Origin: Ophiothrix spiculata
Lineage: Eukaryota > Echinodermata > Ophiuroidea > Amphilepidida > Ophiotrichidae
Length of the DNA stretch: 29,999 nucleotides
Direction: 5' to 3' (one strand)
Assembly: GCA_000969725.1 (NCBI GenBank)
Contig: JXSR01S016147.1
Part shown: positions 18,901-23,279 of the stretch, piece after piece
Layout: every line of letters starts with the position of its first letter
How positions within the stretch are numbered: the first letter of the stretch is position 1
Notes under the pieces: model-generated
What the model was told of the DNA's origin: nothing
What the model saw: only the letters and a program-made list of their open reading frames with translations
The model's database searches: none
Position numbers and translations under genes: made by a program

Positions 18901-20202
18901 GTTAATGCAATACAAAAAAGAAATATAAATCCCATTAAGGACACACATCACTAAATAAAGGCTTTGGCTCGTACAGAGCAGTGCGAAAGCAAGTGTTTGG
19001 TAACCAGTCGCTTTTTAGTCAAGATATCTGCCATGATCTGGAGGCTGTTTTGCATAGGAATGAATAGGCGATCTATTGGTGGTGTGTGCTCTTATAGGAC
19101 CTCGCAAATCAAAATGACATAATCAAATTTTAGTTGGTTAGTAAAGGTTAGGGTTTCCTCTTTCAATTGATACCAATATAATGGAAATCTGTCAATGAAT
19201 GACATCACAATGACGTAGTAAAGCATGGCCGACCTGAAAATGTTGGTTTTCATTGAAATAAAAAACTGATTTTTCCAATAGAGAGGATCCATACTAAAGC
19301 GTTCTGTGGACAGCCAGTTAAAAGTCAGAGAAATGTGTTACTTTATACATTGACTCAAGATGCAAGGAGGCCTTAAGTATCTCGTAATAAAATTCCGTTC
19401 CTGGCTCTATTCCTTCTTGGTAAAGTTTAAGACCTTTTGTTACCCCCTCGTATATATAAACATTTATTTGCACATTGTTTTTTTGTATGACACAGAGTAA
19501 CCTTGGGGTCACTTATATTTATATATTTTTCCAGAGTTGCTGAAACAGTGTGGTGTGGTTGACACCAGTCTGCTAACCATTGCAACAAGACCGGGTCTGG
19601 TTGCCAACCACATTGGTGAGACAGCCATCAAAACAAACCAGAAGATTAACGAGGCCAGAGGTGGGACCATGATGATCGACGAGGCTTACCAATTGGATGT
19701 CCCTGACAATGGCAAGGATTTTGGTAGAGAAGCCTTGGAGACCATCATGGATACCATTGAAGGTGGACCATCCACTAACACGGATAGACCAGCATATATT
19801 TTTGCTGGTTATCCAGCTGAAATGAAAAAATTTCTACATGTAAACAAGGGTCTTGCCAGAAGAATGACGCACTTCCACAAGTTTCAGGATTATTCCACTC
19901 CTGAACTTGTGGAAATTACTAAGATAATTGCCAAACAAACAGGGATGGAATTTGATGTTAGGACCAGTACAATGGTACGTATGTTTGAGGTGTTCCCTCA
20001 AAAAGTGAGGAGTGCAATGAACGCCGGTCTTTCACAGCTGGTTTTCTTTAATGCCGAGTCAATATTGTGTGCCAAGATTGTTGAGGTTACCCAAAAAAAT
20101 CCTTGGAAGTTGAATGCAAAGTTTGTATCAGTAATTGATGAGACCATTTTAGAGCAAGCGATTGCAGCTACCCTTGAGCATTGTGCTCAGATGGATAGTT
20201 AG
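741..20202 (+). CDS. USP (C19) deubiquitinase - CbxX/CfxQ AAA+ ATPase fusion protein, nine exons, 5' partial
   Basis: Join of 741-931, 3260-3379, 3987-4044, 6521-6699, 7966-8123, 9876-9958, 10989-11159, 14270-14491 and 19535-20202. All eight junctions keep one open frame of 615 residues, with split codons completed exactly across the five junctions that interrupt a codon. Residues 1-270 read as a USP fold: GFTCY with Cys10, EDAGEF (85-90), LPRQLIIGI (162-170), YILQSVVLFH (208-217), KHY with His222, Asp239, and the closing strand VIVVYRLE (263-270). Residues 271-320 are a polar, basic linker. Residues about 325-540 are a CbxX/CfxQ AAA+ domain: GNPGTGKT (379-386), TMMIDEAY (438-445), FGREAL (456-461), FAGYPAEM (483-490), Arg502/Arg503. 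Known of the families: USPs cleave ubiquitin from proteins, and CbxX-type AAA+ proteins are ring-forming remodelling ATPases (CbbX, SpoVK, EccA). Inference: an ATP-driven remodeller with built-in deubiquitination. No signal peptide or membrane segment is visible. The N-terminus lies upstream and was not found. There are no internal stops, so it looks intact. Confidence 0.82.
932..3259 (+). other. Intron 1
   Basis: It begins GTAAGT and ends with a T-rich tract and AAAG. The only clear structure is a duplicated block of about 120 bases (2164-2285 and 2434-2556). The rest is AT-rich with no recognisable coding or RNA gene. Confidence 0.7.
2164..2556. repeat. Direct duplication of a ~120-base block in intron 1
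   Basis: Copy 1 (about 2164-2285) and copy 2 (about 2434-2556) share the start GATTC..CAGCACTAATTGATCTACC and the end GAAATGTGGGTTGAGTGGCTT, with a few substitutions and small indels. About 150 unrelated bases separate them. No inverted ends were seen, so this may be a local segmental duplication or two copies of one short dispersed repeat. Confidence 0.8.
3260..3379 (+). CDS. Exon 2: USP QQD-like box
   Basis: The acceptor is TTCTTTATAAAG|GAA and the donor is ATAAAG|GTAGGT. The exon holds exactly 40 codons, phase 0 at both ends, residues 64-103. The run SLEDAGEFCQKLLQNL (83-98) matches the QQDAxEFxxxLLDxL box that follows the Cys box in USPs. It sits about 75 residues after the catalytic Cys, as expected for this fold. 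Confidence 0.78.
3380..3986 (+). other. Intron 2
   Basis: A 607-base intron starting GTAGGT and ending ATTGCTTTTATTTTAG. I see no repeat or other feature inside it. Confidence 0.65.
3987..4044 (+). CDS. Exon 3: short USP exon
   Basis: A 58-base exon preceded by a T-rich tract ending in TTTTAG and followed by GGCA|GTAAGA. It encodes SKDSCVYRFLKEEIILSTG (residues 104-122) plus the first base of an Asn codon completed by exon 4. It has no diagnostic motif of its own. The call rests on the splice sites and on exact frame continuity between the QQD-like exon and exon 4. This is where USPs usually begin the fingers region, but only one Cys is present instead of a CxxC pair. Confidence 0.68.
4302..4592. 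mobile_element. Probable MITE with CGGGACTCG motifs
   Basis: Imperfect inverted ends: ATAGGGCTTAATAGGCCTGCAG at the left and CTTGCAGGTTTAAGGGCTAT at the right. Inside, the motif CGGGACTCG and close variants recur (4341-4400 and 4525-4575). No coding capacity. The ends are diverged, so the borders are approximate. Confidence 0.45.
4961..5766. mobile_element. GTCTCGCC-ended repeat, copy 1
   Basis: The left end GTCTCGCCTG (4965-4974) and right end CAGGCGAGAC (5734-5743) are perfect inverted repeats. The right end continues into a perfect 14-base palindrome, TGGTTCGCGAACCA (5747-5760), and then TCTTGT. The interior from about 5270 to 5700 is a diverged tandem repeat with a period of about 165 bases, rich in AGGTCA. 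Related copies lie at 16629-17417 and 20248-21680, with diverged partial copies at 14564-14812 and 24191-24440. No transposase is visible, so it is a non-autonomous element. Confidence 0.75.
5268..5700. repeat. AGGTCA-rich tandem repeat, block 1
   Basis: About 2.5 units of roughly 165 bases. Each contains several AGGTCA or its complement TGACCT and the phrase AAGGTCATAACTCATGAAC (near 5366 and 5531). At 5297-5309 two AGGTCA half-sites are separated by one base, the DR1 arrangement used by some nuclear receptors. In this repeat setting that may be coincidental. Confidence 0.7.
5768..6197. repeat. Dispersed repeat, copy adjoining the GTCTCGCC element
   Basis: The sequence from ATGATTTTGAGGAATGTTGG to GAGCTTTGTTTGATTTTT, and the later AGTTTTTAATTCTAAGTGGAATC, match 16420-16632 and 17435-17458, where the same family is interrupted by another GTCTCGCC element. 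A third diverged copy is at about 10003-10290. The matching end at 17476 suggests a TTAAAGGGAC-ended MITE family. Confidence 0.6.
6521..6699 (+). CDS. Exon 4: USP palm/fingers region
   Basis: The acceptor is CTTTCTTTAG and the donor is TATAGG|GTATGT. Two leading bases complete Asn123, and the exon ends at a codon boundary (residues 124-182). DNFMLFF followed by TIESAANVYLEEL resembles the USP stretch where a hydrophobic strand precedes the 'SLxxALxxYF' helix. CCTPHLPRQLIIGI resembles the 'LPxxLxIHLxRF' strand. The usual second CxxC zinc pair is reduced to a Cys-Cys, so a structural zinc site is unlikely. Confidence 0.78.
6909..7005. repeat. Decayed fragment of the 8492/13851 MITE family
   Basis: TTCATTTTCTATAACTGCC, then GCAGTAATTACAACACAGTAGCCTATG and AACTTGGAAA, align in order with the middle of the complete copies at 8492-8846 and 13851-14204. 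The GC-rich palindrome of the full copies is reduced to GGCTCC here. Confidence 0.5.
7200..7878. mobile_element. Inverted-repeat element with GGCTCTATTTCATAA ends
   Basis: The left end GGCTCTGTTTTATTAAG and right end CATTATGAAATAGAACCC are imperfect inverted repeats. The left 300 bases match 14850-15140 and the right end matches about 17545-17583, so a second copy exists that has been split by several later insertions. No open frame of transposase size. Confidence 0.6.
7491..7795. mobile_element. MITE nested in the 7200-7878 element
   Basis: Perfect 15-base inverted ends GTGGTACTCATGCTC (7491-7505) and GAGCATGAGTACCAC (7781-7795). A second inner inverted pair, AGGCATGAGAA and TTCTCATGCCT, makes the element strongly self-complementary. 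Length 305 bases, non-coding. Confidence 0.7.
7966..8123 (+). CDS. Exon 5: USP catalytic His box
   Basis: The acceptor is TTTTTGCAG|ATA, and the donor splits a Trp codon (TG|GTGAGT). Residues 183-234. The exon carries YILQSVVLFHGQGKHYTML, matching the USP pattern 'YxLxAVxxHxGxxxxGHYxxY'. His222 is the predicted catalytic base. Lys replaces the Gly commonly found immediately before the His. The Trp completed with exon 6 corresponds to the conserved W before the acidic catalytic residue. Confidence 0.82.
8153..8363. mobile_element. MITE just downstream of the exon 5 donor
   Basis: The left end ACCGTCAAACATTTGGTTGTGATGTCA and right end TGACGTCACAACTAAATGTTTGGTAGCG are near-perfect inverted repeats of about 28 bases. 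It starts about 30 bases past the splice donor at 8124 and is about 210 bases long. Confidence 0.7.
8492..8846. mobile_element. TTAA-type MITE, copy 1
   Basis: The left end TTAAAGGGGCAATTCATG (8492-8509) and right end CATGAATTGCACCTCTAA (8829-8846) are inverted with two mismatches. The centre carries a GC-rich near-palindrome, CTGTCGGGGCCCGACAG. A second full copy, collinear over its whole length, is at 13851-14204. Confidence 0.85.
9876..9958 (+). CDS. Exon 6: USP catalytic Asp segment
   Basis: The acceptor is GATAG|G and the donor is GCTG|GTAAGT. The leading G completes Trp235, then IFCDNSLQTSIPKKEAM follows (residues 236-262 in the exon). This matches 'W(Y/C)xFDDxxVxxVxxEEA' of USPs. Asp239 lies 17 residues after His222, the same His-to-Asp spacing that I recall for human USP7. 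One trailing base is completed by exon 7. Confidence 0.8.
9959..10988 (+). other. Intron 6
   Basis: It starts GTAAGT and ends TTATTCACAG. It includes a diverged dispersed repeat (about 10003-10290, related to 16325-16632) and a low-complexity purine-rich stretch around 10440-10570 (G-rich, then C-rich, then AAGAAAG). An open frame across the latter has no protein-like features. Confidence 0.6.
10989..11159 (+). CDS. Exon 7: last USP strand and basic linker
   Basis: The acceptor is ATTCACAG|TA and the donor is CAAA|GTAAGT. Residues 263-319 including the split Val263. It opens with VIVVYRLE, equivalent to the terminal 'AYxLFYxR' strand of USP domains, so the protease fold closes here. The remainder is polar. 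Met/Thr/Ser-rich sequence is followed by an acidic patch (SDEE, 292-295) and a basic stretch with KPQRK (298-302) and SRKQR (312-316), possibly a nuclear localisation signal (inference). Reading through the donor reaches a stop at 11219-11221, so intron retention would give a USP-only protein. Confidence 0.75.
11520..11825. repeat. AGGTCA-rich tandem repeat, block 2
   Basis: AAGGTCA and GAGGTCA recur, together with GGTCAAATTTCCAAAATGGTCAAA and CCATGAACCCTTGACCCT. It is a diverged relative of the block at 5268-5700, here without clear GTCTCGCC ends, so it is probably an eroded copy of the same element. Confidence 0.6.
12002..12390. repeat. Duplicated ~105-base segment flanking a MITE
   Basis: Copy 1 (about 12002-12112) and copy 2 (about 12286-12390) share GAACTGTTCAGATATTTAAA-like starts, ATGAGCACCATTATGCT and AATTTTATAAAACA in order. 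The MITE at 12118-12285 lies between them. Most likely a tandem duplication with a later insertion at the junction. Confidence 0.65.
12118..12285. mobile_element. 168-base MITE with GGCCCGTATTCCAGAAA ends
   Basis: The left end GGCCCGTATTCCAGAAAG plus GTGTTTAGCTAAA is matched in reverse by TTTAGCTAAACATC plus TTTCTGGAATACGGGCC at the right, giving about 31-base inverted ends with two mismatches. Non-coding. Confidence 0.85.
13051..13103. repeat. 27-base tandem pair
   Basis: TCACATCTTGAGCGAACATT followed by GTGGAC occurs at 13051 and again at 13078 with no differences over 26 bases. A recent two-copy tandem duplication. Confidence 0.85.
13851..14204. mobile_element. TTAA-type MITE, copy 2
   Basis: It starts TTAAAGGGGCAATTCATG and ends CATGAATTGCACCTTTAA, with TTAA at both ends. 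Collinear with 8492-8846, including the central CGGGGCCCGACAG palindrome. It ends 65 bases before exon 8, so it has changed the sequence close to the branch-point region without touching the TACTTGCAG acceptor. Confidence 0.85.
14270..14491 (+). CDS. Exon 8: AAA+ N-terminal part with Walker A
   Basis: The acceptor is CTACTTGCAG|TG and the donor is TAGCCA|GTAAGT. Two leading bases complete Met320. Residues 321-393. DESMKDIVGLMDLKKTIKKII (332-351) matches the conserved 'LxxLIGLxxVKxxI' lead-in helix of CbxX/CfxQ proteins. It is followed by RPVIIFAGNPGTGKT with the P-loop Lys385. The exon lies 65 bases after the end of an inserted MITE (13851-14204). The trailing A completes Lys394 with exon 9. 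Confidence 0.86.
14564..14812. repeat. Diverged GTCTCGCC-element fragment
   Basis: TTGCCTCACCTGCAA, then CTGTCTGCTGCTG..GTGTC, CAGAAACC, TTGGTGAATGGATGGGGCTAGAG, and TTGCATAATTTATGCAT follow the same order as the 5' halves of the copies at 16629 and 20248. The tandem-repeat part and the right end are missing. Confidence 0.55.
15189..15724. mobile_element. G/C-tract MITE, copy A
   Basis: The left end ACCCTCGTCTAACCAAG and right end TGGTTAGACAAGGGT are inverted. Just inside the left end is a run of 11 G, TTGTTGCAA, then 11 C, and a long C run precedes the right end. A close copy of the internal and right-end part lies at 15854-16288, across the N gap. Confidence 0.7.
15232..15262. repeat. G11-TTG-TTG-CAA-C11 hairpin
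   Basis: Eleven G, then TTGTTGCAA, then eleven C. It can fold as a 14-base-pair stem with a three-base loop. Such tracts are prone to slippage and sequencing error, so the exact length may not be reliable. Confidence 0.8.
15727..15764. repeat. 38-base palindrome, copy A
   Basis: AAGCATGGAAAAAA(AA)GAGA is followed directly by TCTCTTTTTTCCATGCTT, centred on GAGATCTC. It is self-complementary except for a two-base length difference in the A/T tract. It sits immediately outside the right end of the G/C-tract MITE. Confidence 0.85.
15804..15853. other. Assembly gap (50 N)
   Basis: A run of 50 N, probably a placeholder for a gap. The sequence before it (15281-15803) and after it (15854-16365) is nearly the same, so the gap lies between two copies of one block. 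Confidence 0.98.
15854..16365. repeat. Near-identical repeat of 15281-15803 after the gap
   Basis: It starts CTTGGTTTTGCTATCAC and ends CATATTTTTTTAC, as does the block before the gap, with only scattered differences (for example one A fewer in ACAAAATCGG, GCATGCATATTG for GCATGCGTATTG, and shifts in C-run length). It includes a second G/C-tract MITE right end and the palindrome at 16290-16326. Confidence 0.85.
16290..16326. repeat. 37-base palindrome, copy B
   Basis: Same AAGCATGG..GAGATCTC..CCATGCTT palindrome as 15727-15764, with one A fewer, leaving a one-base length difference between the arms. Confidence 0.85.
16629..17417. mobile_element. GTCTCGCC-ended repeat, copy 2 (right end missing)
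   Basis: The left end TTTTTGTCTCGC and the phrases TTCAGGAAGAGACATAG, TTGGTGACTGGGTAGACC and TAATTTGCATAATTTATGC match the copy at 20248. From 16995 to 17410 there are about four units of a 111-base tandem repeat. The CAGGCGAGAC right end is absent, so the element is truncated. Confidence 0.7.
16995..17410. repeat. 111-base tandem repeat in copy 2
   Basis: The phrase CAACTTTGTCCGATTTCA recurs near 17000, 17110, 17222 and 17333. Each is followed by GTCAAATTGTACGTCTTGGACCAG and CCGACCTTTCC. The period of about 111 bases is a multiple of three, which keeps a minus-strand frame open by chance over two units (17022-17240). Confidence 0.85.
17644..17788 (+). pseudogene. Penelope-like reverse transcriptase fragment
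   Basis: The frame reads VFFIWHDSQDSLSQFQRHL, then HQSIKFTFKTSS and VPFLDVLISF. The pattern F-I-W...L..F...LN..H..IKFT...S...(V/I)xFLDV is the stretch after the catalytic aspartates in Penelope-like element reverse transcriptases. The catalytic Asp pair expected just before VFFIW reads Gln-Asn, and nothing upstream continues the domain. The frame is cut at 17789 by a small MITE. A short, dead remnant. Confidence 0.55.
17789..17975. mobile_element. 187-base MITE inserted in the Penelope-like fragment
   Basis: The left arm CGCAAAAATAAGGGATGAAT, GGTATTAAGATTACACAAAAG is matched in reverse by CTTTTGTGTAGTCTTAATACC, ATTCATCTCATATTTTTGCG at the right, giving inverted ends of over 40 bases with few mismatches. 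Confidence 0.8.
18113..19456. mobile_element. 1.34 kb inverted-repeat element with TATATACGAGGGGGTA ends
   Basis: The left end TATATACGAGGGGGTATCAG plus TTTTAAACTTTACCCAGAAAGGA is matched in reverse by TCCTTCTTGGTAAAGTTTAAGA plus TTACCCCCTCGTATATA at 19449-19456. The interior holds direct repeats (18348-18410 with 18952-19000, and 18727-18815 with 19003-19090) but no transposase frame. The TA-rich border suggests a Tc1/mariner-type non-autonomous element (inference). It ends 78 bases before exon 9. Confidence 0.7.
18348..19090. repeat. Interleaved direct repeats inside the 1.34 kb element
   Basis: Block a (ACACATCACTAAAT..GTACAGAGCA..GCGAAAGCAAGTGTTTGGT) occurs at about 18348 and 18952. Block b (ACCAGTCGCTTT..AGTCAAGATATC..ATCTGGAGGCTGTTTTGCAT) occurs at about 18727 and 19003. 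In the second set a and b are fused directly, so the later pair looks like a deletion derivative of the first or the reverse. Confidence 0.75.
19535..20202 (+). CDS. Exon 9 (last): AAA+ core and C-terminus with stop
   Basis: The acceptor is TATTTTTCCAG|AG. Two bases complete Lys394, then 221 codons and TAG follow. Motifs in order are HIGETAIKT (419-427), GGTMMIDEAYQL with Walker B Asp442/Glu443, DFGREALETIM (455-465), YIFAGYPAEMKKFL (481-494), NKGLARRM (497-504, arginine-finger region) and FQDYSTPELVEI. The order and spacing are those of CbxX/CfxQ ATPases, close enough that the family call is firm. A mostly helical tail of about 90 residues follows, ending CAQMDS. This 668-base exon is the largest in the gene. 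Confidence 0.93.
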
Positions 20203-20247
20203 ATTTTGAAGTACTATATTCTGGGATAGCTTTGGACATTCTTATAG

Positions 20248-21680
20248 TTTTTGTCTCGCCTGAAAATTTTCAGGAAGAGATATAGCATTCCTATTTTCTG
20301 TCTGCCGTCAGCCGTCCAGCGTCCGCCATCCACAGTCCGCCGTCAACAAATTTTGTCCGGAGCAAATTTGGAAAATGCATGCCATACGTTAATGATATTT
20401 GGTGACTGGGTAGACCCATAGCCGAACTGGATCAGCAGCAATTTGGGCCAAAATATGCTAATTAAGTACCTAATTTTCATAATTTATGCATAAAATGGTT
20501 TATATGGCATATTTTACAAACTGTGCACCCTACATTCATGAGGTAGGGATAGAGATGTGCTGGTGCCAGCTGCAATTTGAGCGTAATATATGCTAATTAA
20601 GTACCTAATTTGCTTAAAATTTAGTATGAAATGATTTTAATTTTTAACTCTGTCCGATTTCAAAGTTTAAGGTACGTGTCAAATTGTTTGTCTTGGACCA
20701 GTGATCAAATGTGACACCGTCGTCCGACCACTCCCTTGTGGTCAAAAGAAAGATAAAATTTTCAACTTTGTGCGAATTCAAAAGTTTAGGTGTCAAACTG
20801 TTCGTCTTGGACCACTGATCAAAAGTGTCAATGGTGACCCCGTCGTCTGACCTTTCCCTTTAGGTCAAATGTCAAAAGAAATGTCAAATTTTCAACGTTG
20901 TCTGATTTTGAAGGTTGATGTGTCAAATAGTTCATCTTGCTGGACGAGCGATCAAAAATGTTAATGGTGACTCTGTAGTCCGATCTTTCCCCATGGGTTC
21001 AAATTTTCAACTTTGTCCCATTTCAAAGTTTAAGGAGTCAAATTGTTTGTCTTGGACCAGCGATCAAAGTGTCAATGTTGACCCCATCATCTAACTTTTC
21101 CATCGGGGTACAAATTTTCAATTTTGTATGATTTCAAAGATTAAGTATTAAATTGTTCGTCTTGGACCAGCAATCAAACGTTTCAATGTTGACCCTATCG
21201 TCCAACATTTCCGTTGGGGGTCAAATTTTCAATTTTGTCCGATTTCAAAGATTAAGTATTAAATTGTTCGTCTTGGAGCAGCAATCAAAATTGTCAATGG
21301 TGACCCCGTTGTCCGACTTTTCCCTTAGGGTCAAATTATAAACTCTGTCCGATTTCAGAGATTAAGTTGTCAAATTGTTCGTCTTGGACTAGCGATCACA
21401 AGCGTCAATGGTGACCCCATATTCCGACCTTTCCCTTTGGGGTCAAATTTTCAACTTTGTCTGATTTCAAAGATTAAGGTGTCAAATTGTTCGTCTTTGA
21501 CCAGTGATCAATGTTTAAGTGATGACCCCATGTAGCAATCAATTAAGACCATGCTTTATACTACGCATACCCGATTCCTACCCTACCATACTCCATCTCA
21601 CAACTGAATGATTAAGAAGGCGGTCAATTCAGTAGGCGGTCGATACGCAGGCGAGACTACTGGTTTGCGAACCATCTTGT
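20248..21680. mobile_element. GTCTCGCC-ended repeat, copy 3 (complete), in the 3' flank
   Basis: The left end GTCTCGCCTG and right end CAGGCGAGAC (21648-21657) are perfect inverted repeats, followed by TGGTTTGCGAACCATCTTGT. The interior has the same unique 5' part as copy 2 and about eight units of the ~111-base tandem repeat. It begins 46 bases after the stop codon, so it probably forms much of the 3' UTR or lies just beyond it. Confidence 0.8.
20640..21540. repeat. About eight units of the ~111-base tandem repeat
   Basis: Versions of CAACTTTGTCCGATTTCAAA recur near 20653, 20771, 20892, 21007, 21118, 21229, 21338 and 21448. Each is followed by GTCAAATTGTTCGTCTTGGACCAG, a GATCAAA..GTCAATGGTGACCCC phrase and TCCGACCTTTCCCTT. 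Unit lengths vary from about 110 to 120 bases. Confidence 0.85.
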
Positions 21681-22054
21681 TTTTTTAACATTATAACAGT
21701 TGGGTCAAAATGAAGTGGACCAAAATTCATGATGGCATAACAATAGAACTACTGCATCTAAAACTATTGTCAACCAAATTGTTAATGTGTAGGATCTTCT
21801 GCTTAATAGAACGGAAATTCTTAAAAATGACATTGCTAATTCATAAGAGAACTAGTAACTTCGCTCAATTTTACGTTTTTGCAAGACCATTTTGTACCAT
21901 AACTTTTTAACAAAGTGCTTGAATATAATAGAAGTATACATTTTCTGAAAGGGATTTTTACAAGAAACATGATGGGGATGTTGATTTTTGACCAAAATCA
22001 CATTTATGTATTTATCGTTTCCAAATAAACTTAAAGTAACATTTAAAAATAAGA

Positions 22055-22905
22055 CTTCTGGATGGGGTTTTTGGTTTAAGTGGGGAAAGCATGTTACTTA
22101 TGATTTTACAAGTTAATTTTGTACCATAACTTTCTAACAAAGTGCTTAAAGGTGTAGGTTCCGATCACATTCTAATCCCCAGTGCTCAACCGGAAGTAGT
22201 ATATTTTTTGATGCCACATGAAAGCCCATATAATTTTTCTGATCATGAATCCAAAATTTCACATCCAAATTCTTTATAGTTTCGAAGATGTTGCACTAAG
22301 TATGGTAAAATTAATTGGTATAAAACAGGACTCGAGCTAATGTTGAAACCTTGTCCAATGCATTTCAGAGGTCATGGTCAAACAGTTAAAAGTAAATTAT
22401 ACACCTCCTAATATATGAACCTACACCTTTAAAGGAATTTTCACAAGGAACATGATGGTGATGTAGATTTTTGACCAAAAATCCCATTTTTTGAGAAGTG
22501 TTACTTTTTTTCAAAAAATAAAAAAAAAAAGAATTTTTGTTCTTACATGGCATGAAAATAAAAAAAAAAATGGCCACAATCATAAAAAAATAAAAATAAT
22601 GCAACATCTGACTTATTTTAAATTTAAATTTCCATTCAAAAGTATTCTATTTTAAATTAAAGTTTAGCATGGTTGGAAGGCCAAATGAGCAAAAAATGTA
22701 TTTATCATTATTTTCTAAAAAAAATGTGATTTGTGGTCGAAGATCAACATCACCATCATGTTTCTTGTAAGATATCTTTCTGTAAATGTATACTTTTATT
22801 AACATTAAGCACTTTGTTAAAAAGTTATGGTGCGAAATAAACTTGCAAAAATATAGAGTTGGGTAATGGGCTGTCCCCACTTAAAACACCCATTCAGGTG
22901 TTGCG
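22055..22905. mobile_element. Large fold-back element interrupted by a MITE
   Basis: The left arm (22055-22145 continuing at 22433-22500) contains CTGGATGGGG..AAGTGGGGAAAGC, ACCATAACTTTCTAACAAAGTGCTT and ACATGATGGTGATG. The right arm (about 22686-22905) reads the same phrases on the opposite strand: CATCACCATCATGTTTCTTG, AAGCACTTTGTTAAAAAGTT, GTCCCCACTTAAAACACCC. A further direct copy of part of the arm is at 21892-22020. The centre is A/T-rich. Confidence 0.65.
22146..22432. mobile_element. 287-base TTAA-type MITE with perfect ends
   Basis: The left end TTAAAGGTGTAGGTTC (22146-22161) and right end GAACCTACACCTTTAA (22417-22432) are perfect 16-base inverted repeats. The flanks join to rebuild ACAAAGTGCTT..AAAGGGATTTTTACAAG-like sequence seen uninterrupted at 21910-21960, which confirms an insertion. 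Confidence 0.85.
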
Positions 22906-23279
22906 TTTTTTTTTTAATTGTTTAGGGTTTTGGCCAATTTTTTGATTTTCATGCCAAATAAGGTCAAAATTCATATTTTTCCATTTTTACGCATTGTCCT
23001 CCTGTAATACCTTGATCATACATTGAGGTGTTTGGTCTGCTCGTTTCTTTGAAAATTGGTTTCTTTAGTAAAAACAAGCCACAACTTCGCTCGGAAATAT
23101 CAAATTTCCTTTTTCTTTTGTAATAAGCAGTAGAGTCTGCACATTTACCAGGTGCTTCACAGTGGGTTTAAATAACGATTGTTCTTTTGTTATGCAGTCA
23201 TAAATCTCTGTCAACTTATTTTGACTTACCTTATATATGATCTTTTCTGATAGTTGAAACTTTAGGATCCCTTTTGCAT

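Larger units (their letters stand above)
14492..19534 (+). other. Intron 8, 5.0 kb, splits the AAA+ domain
   Basis: It starts GTAAGT and ends TTTTTCCAG. It lies just after the Walker A motif. It is filled with nested repeats: a diverged GTCTCGCC fragment, a split copy of the 7200-7878 element, a duplicated G/C-tract element around the N gap, a TTAAAGGGAC element interrupted by a GTCTCGCC element, a Penelope-like fragment, a small MITE, and a 1.34 kb inverted-repeat element. Confidence 0.65.

Noticed and set aside
19092-19512. Two minus-strand open frames just before exon 9
   Set aside because: They lie in the inverted-repeat element and its right end. No transposase motif, and composition follows the AT-rich repeat.
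20640-21540. CRISPR-like array
   Set aside because: The units are about 111 bases, contiguous and diverged, with no unique spacers. The host is a eukaryote, so this is a tandem repeat inside a transposon.
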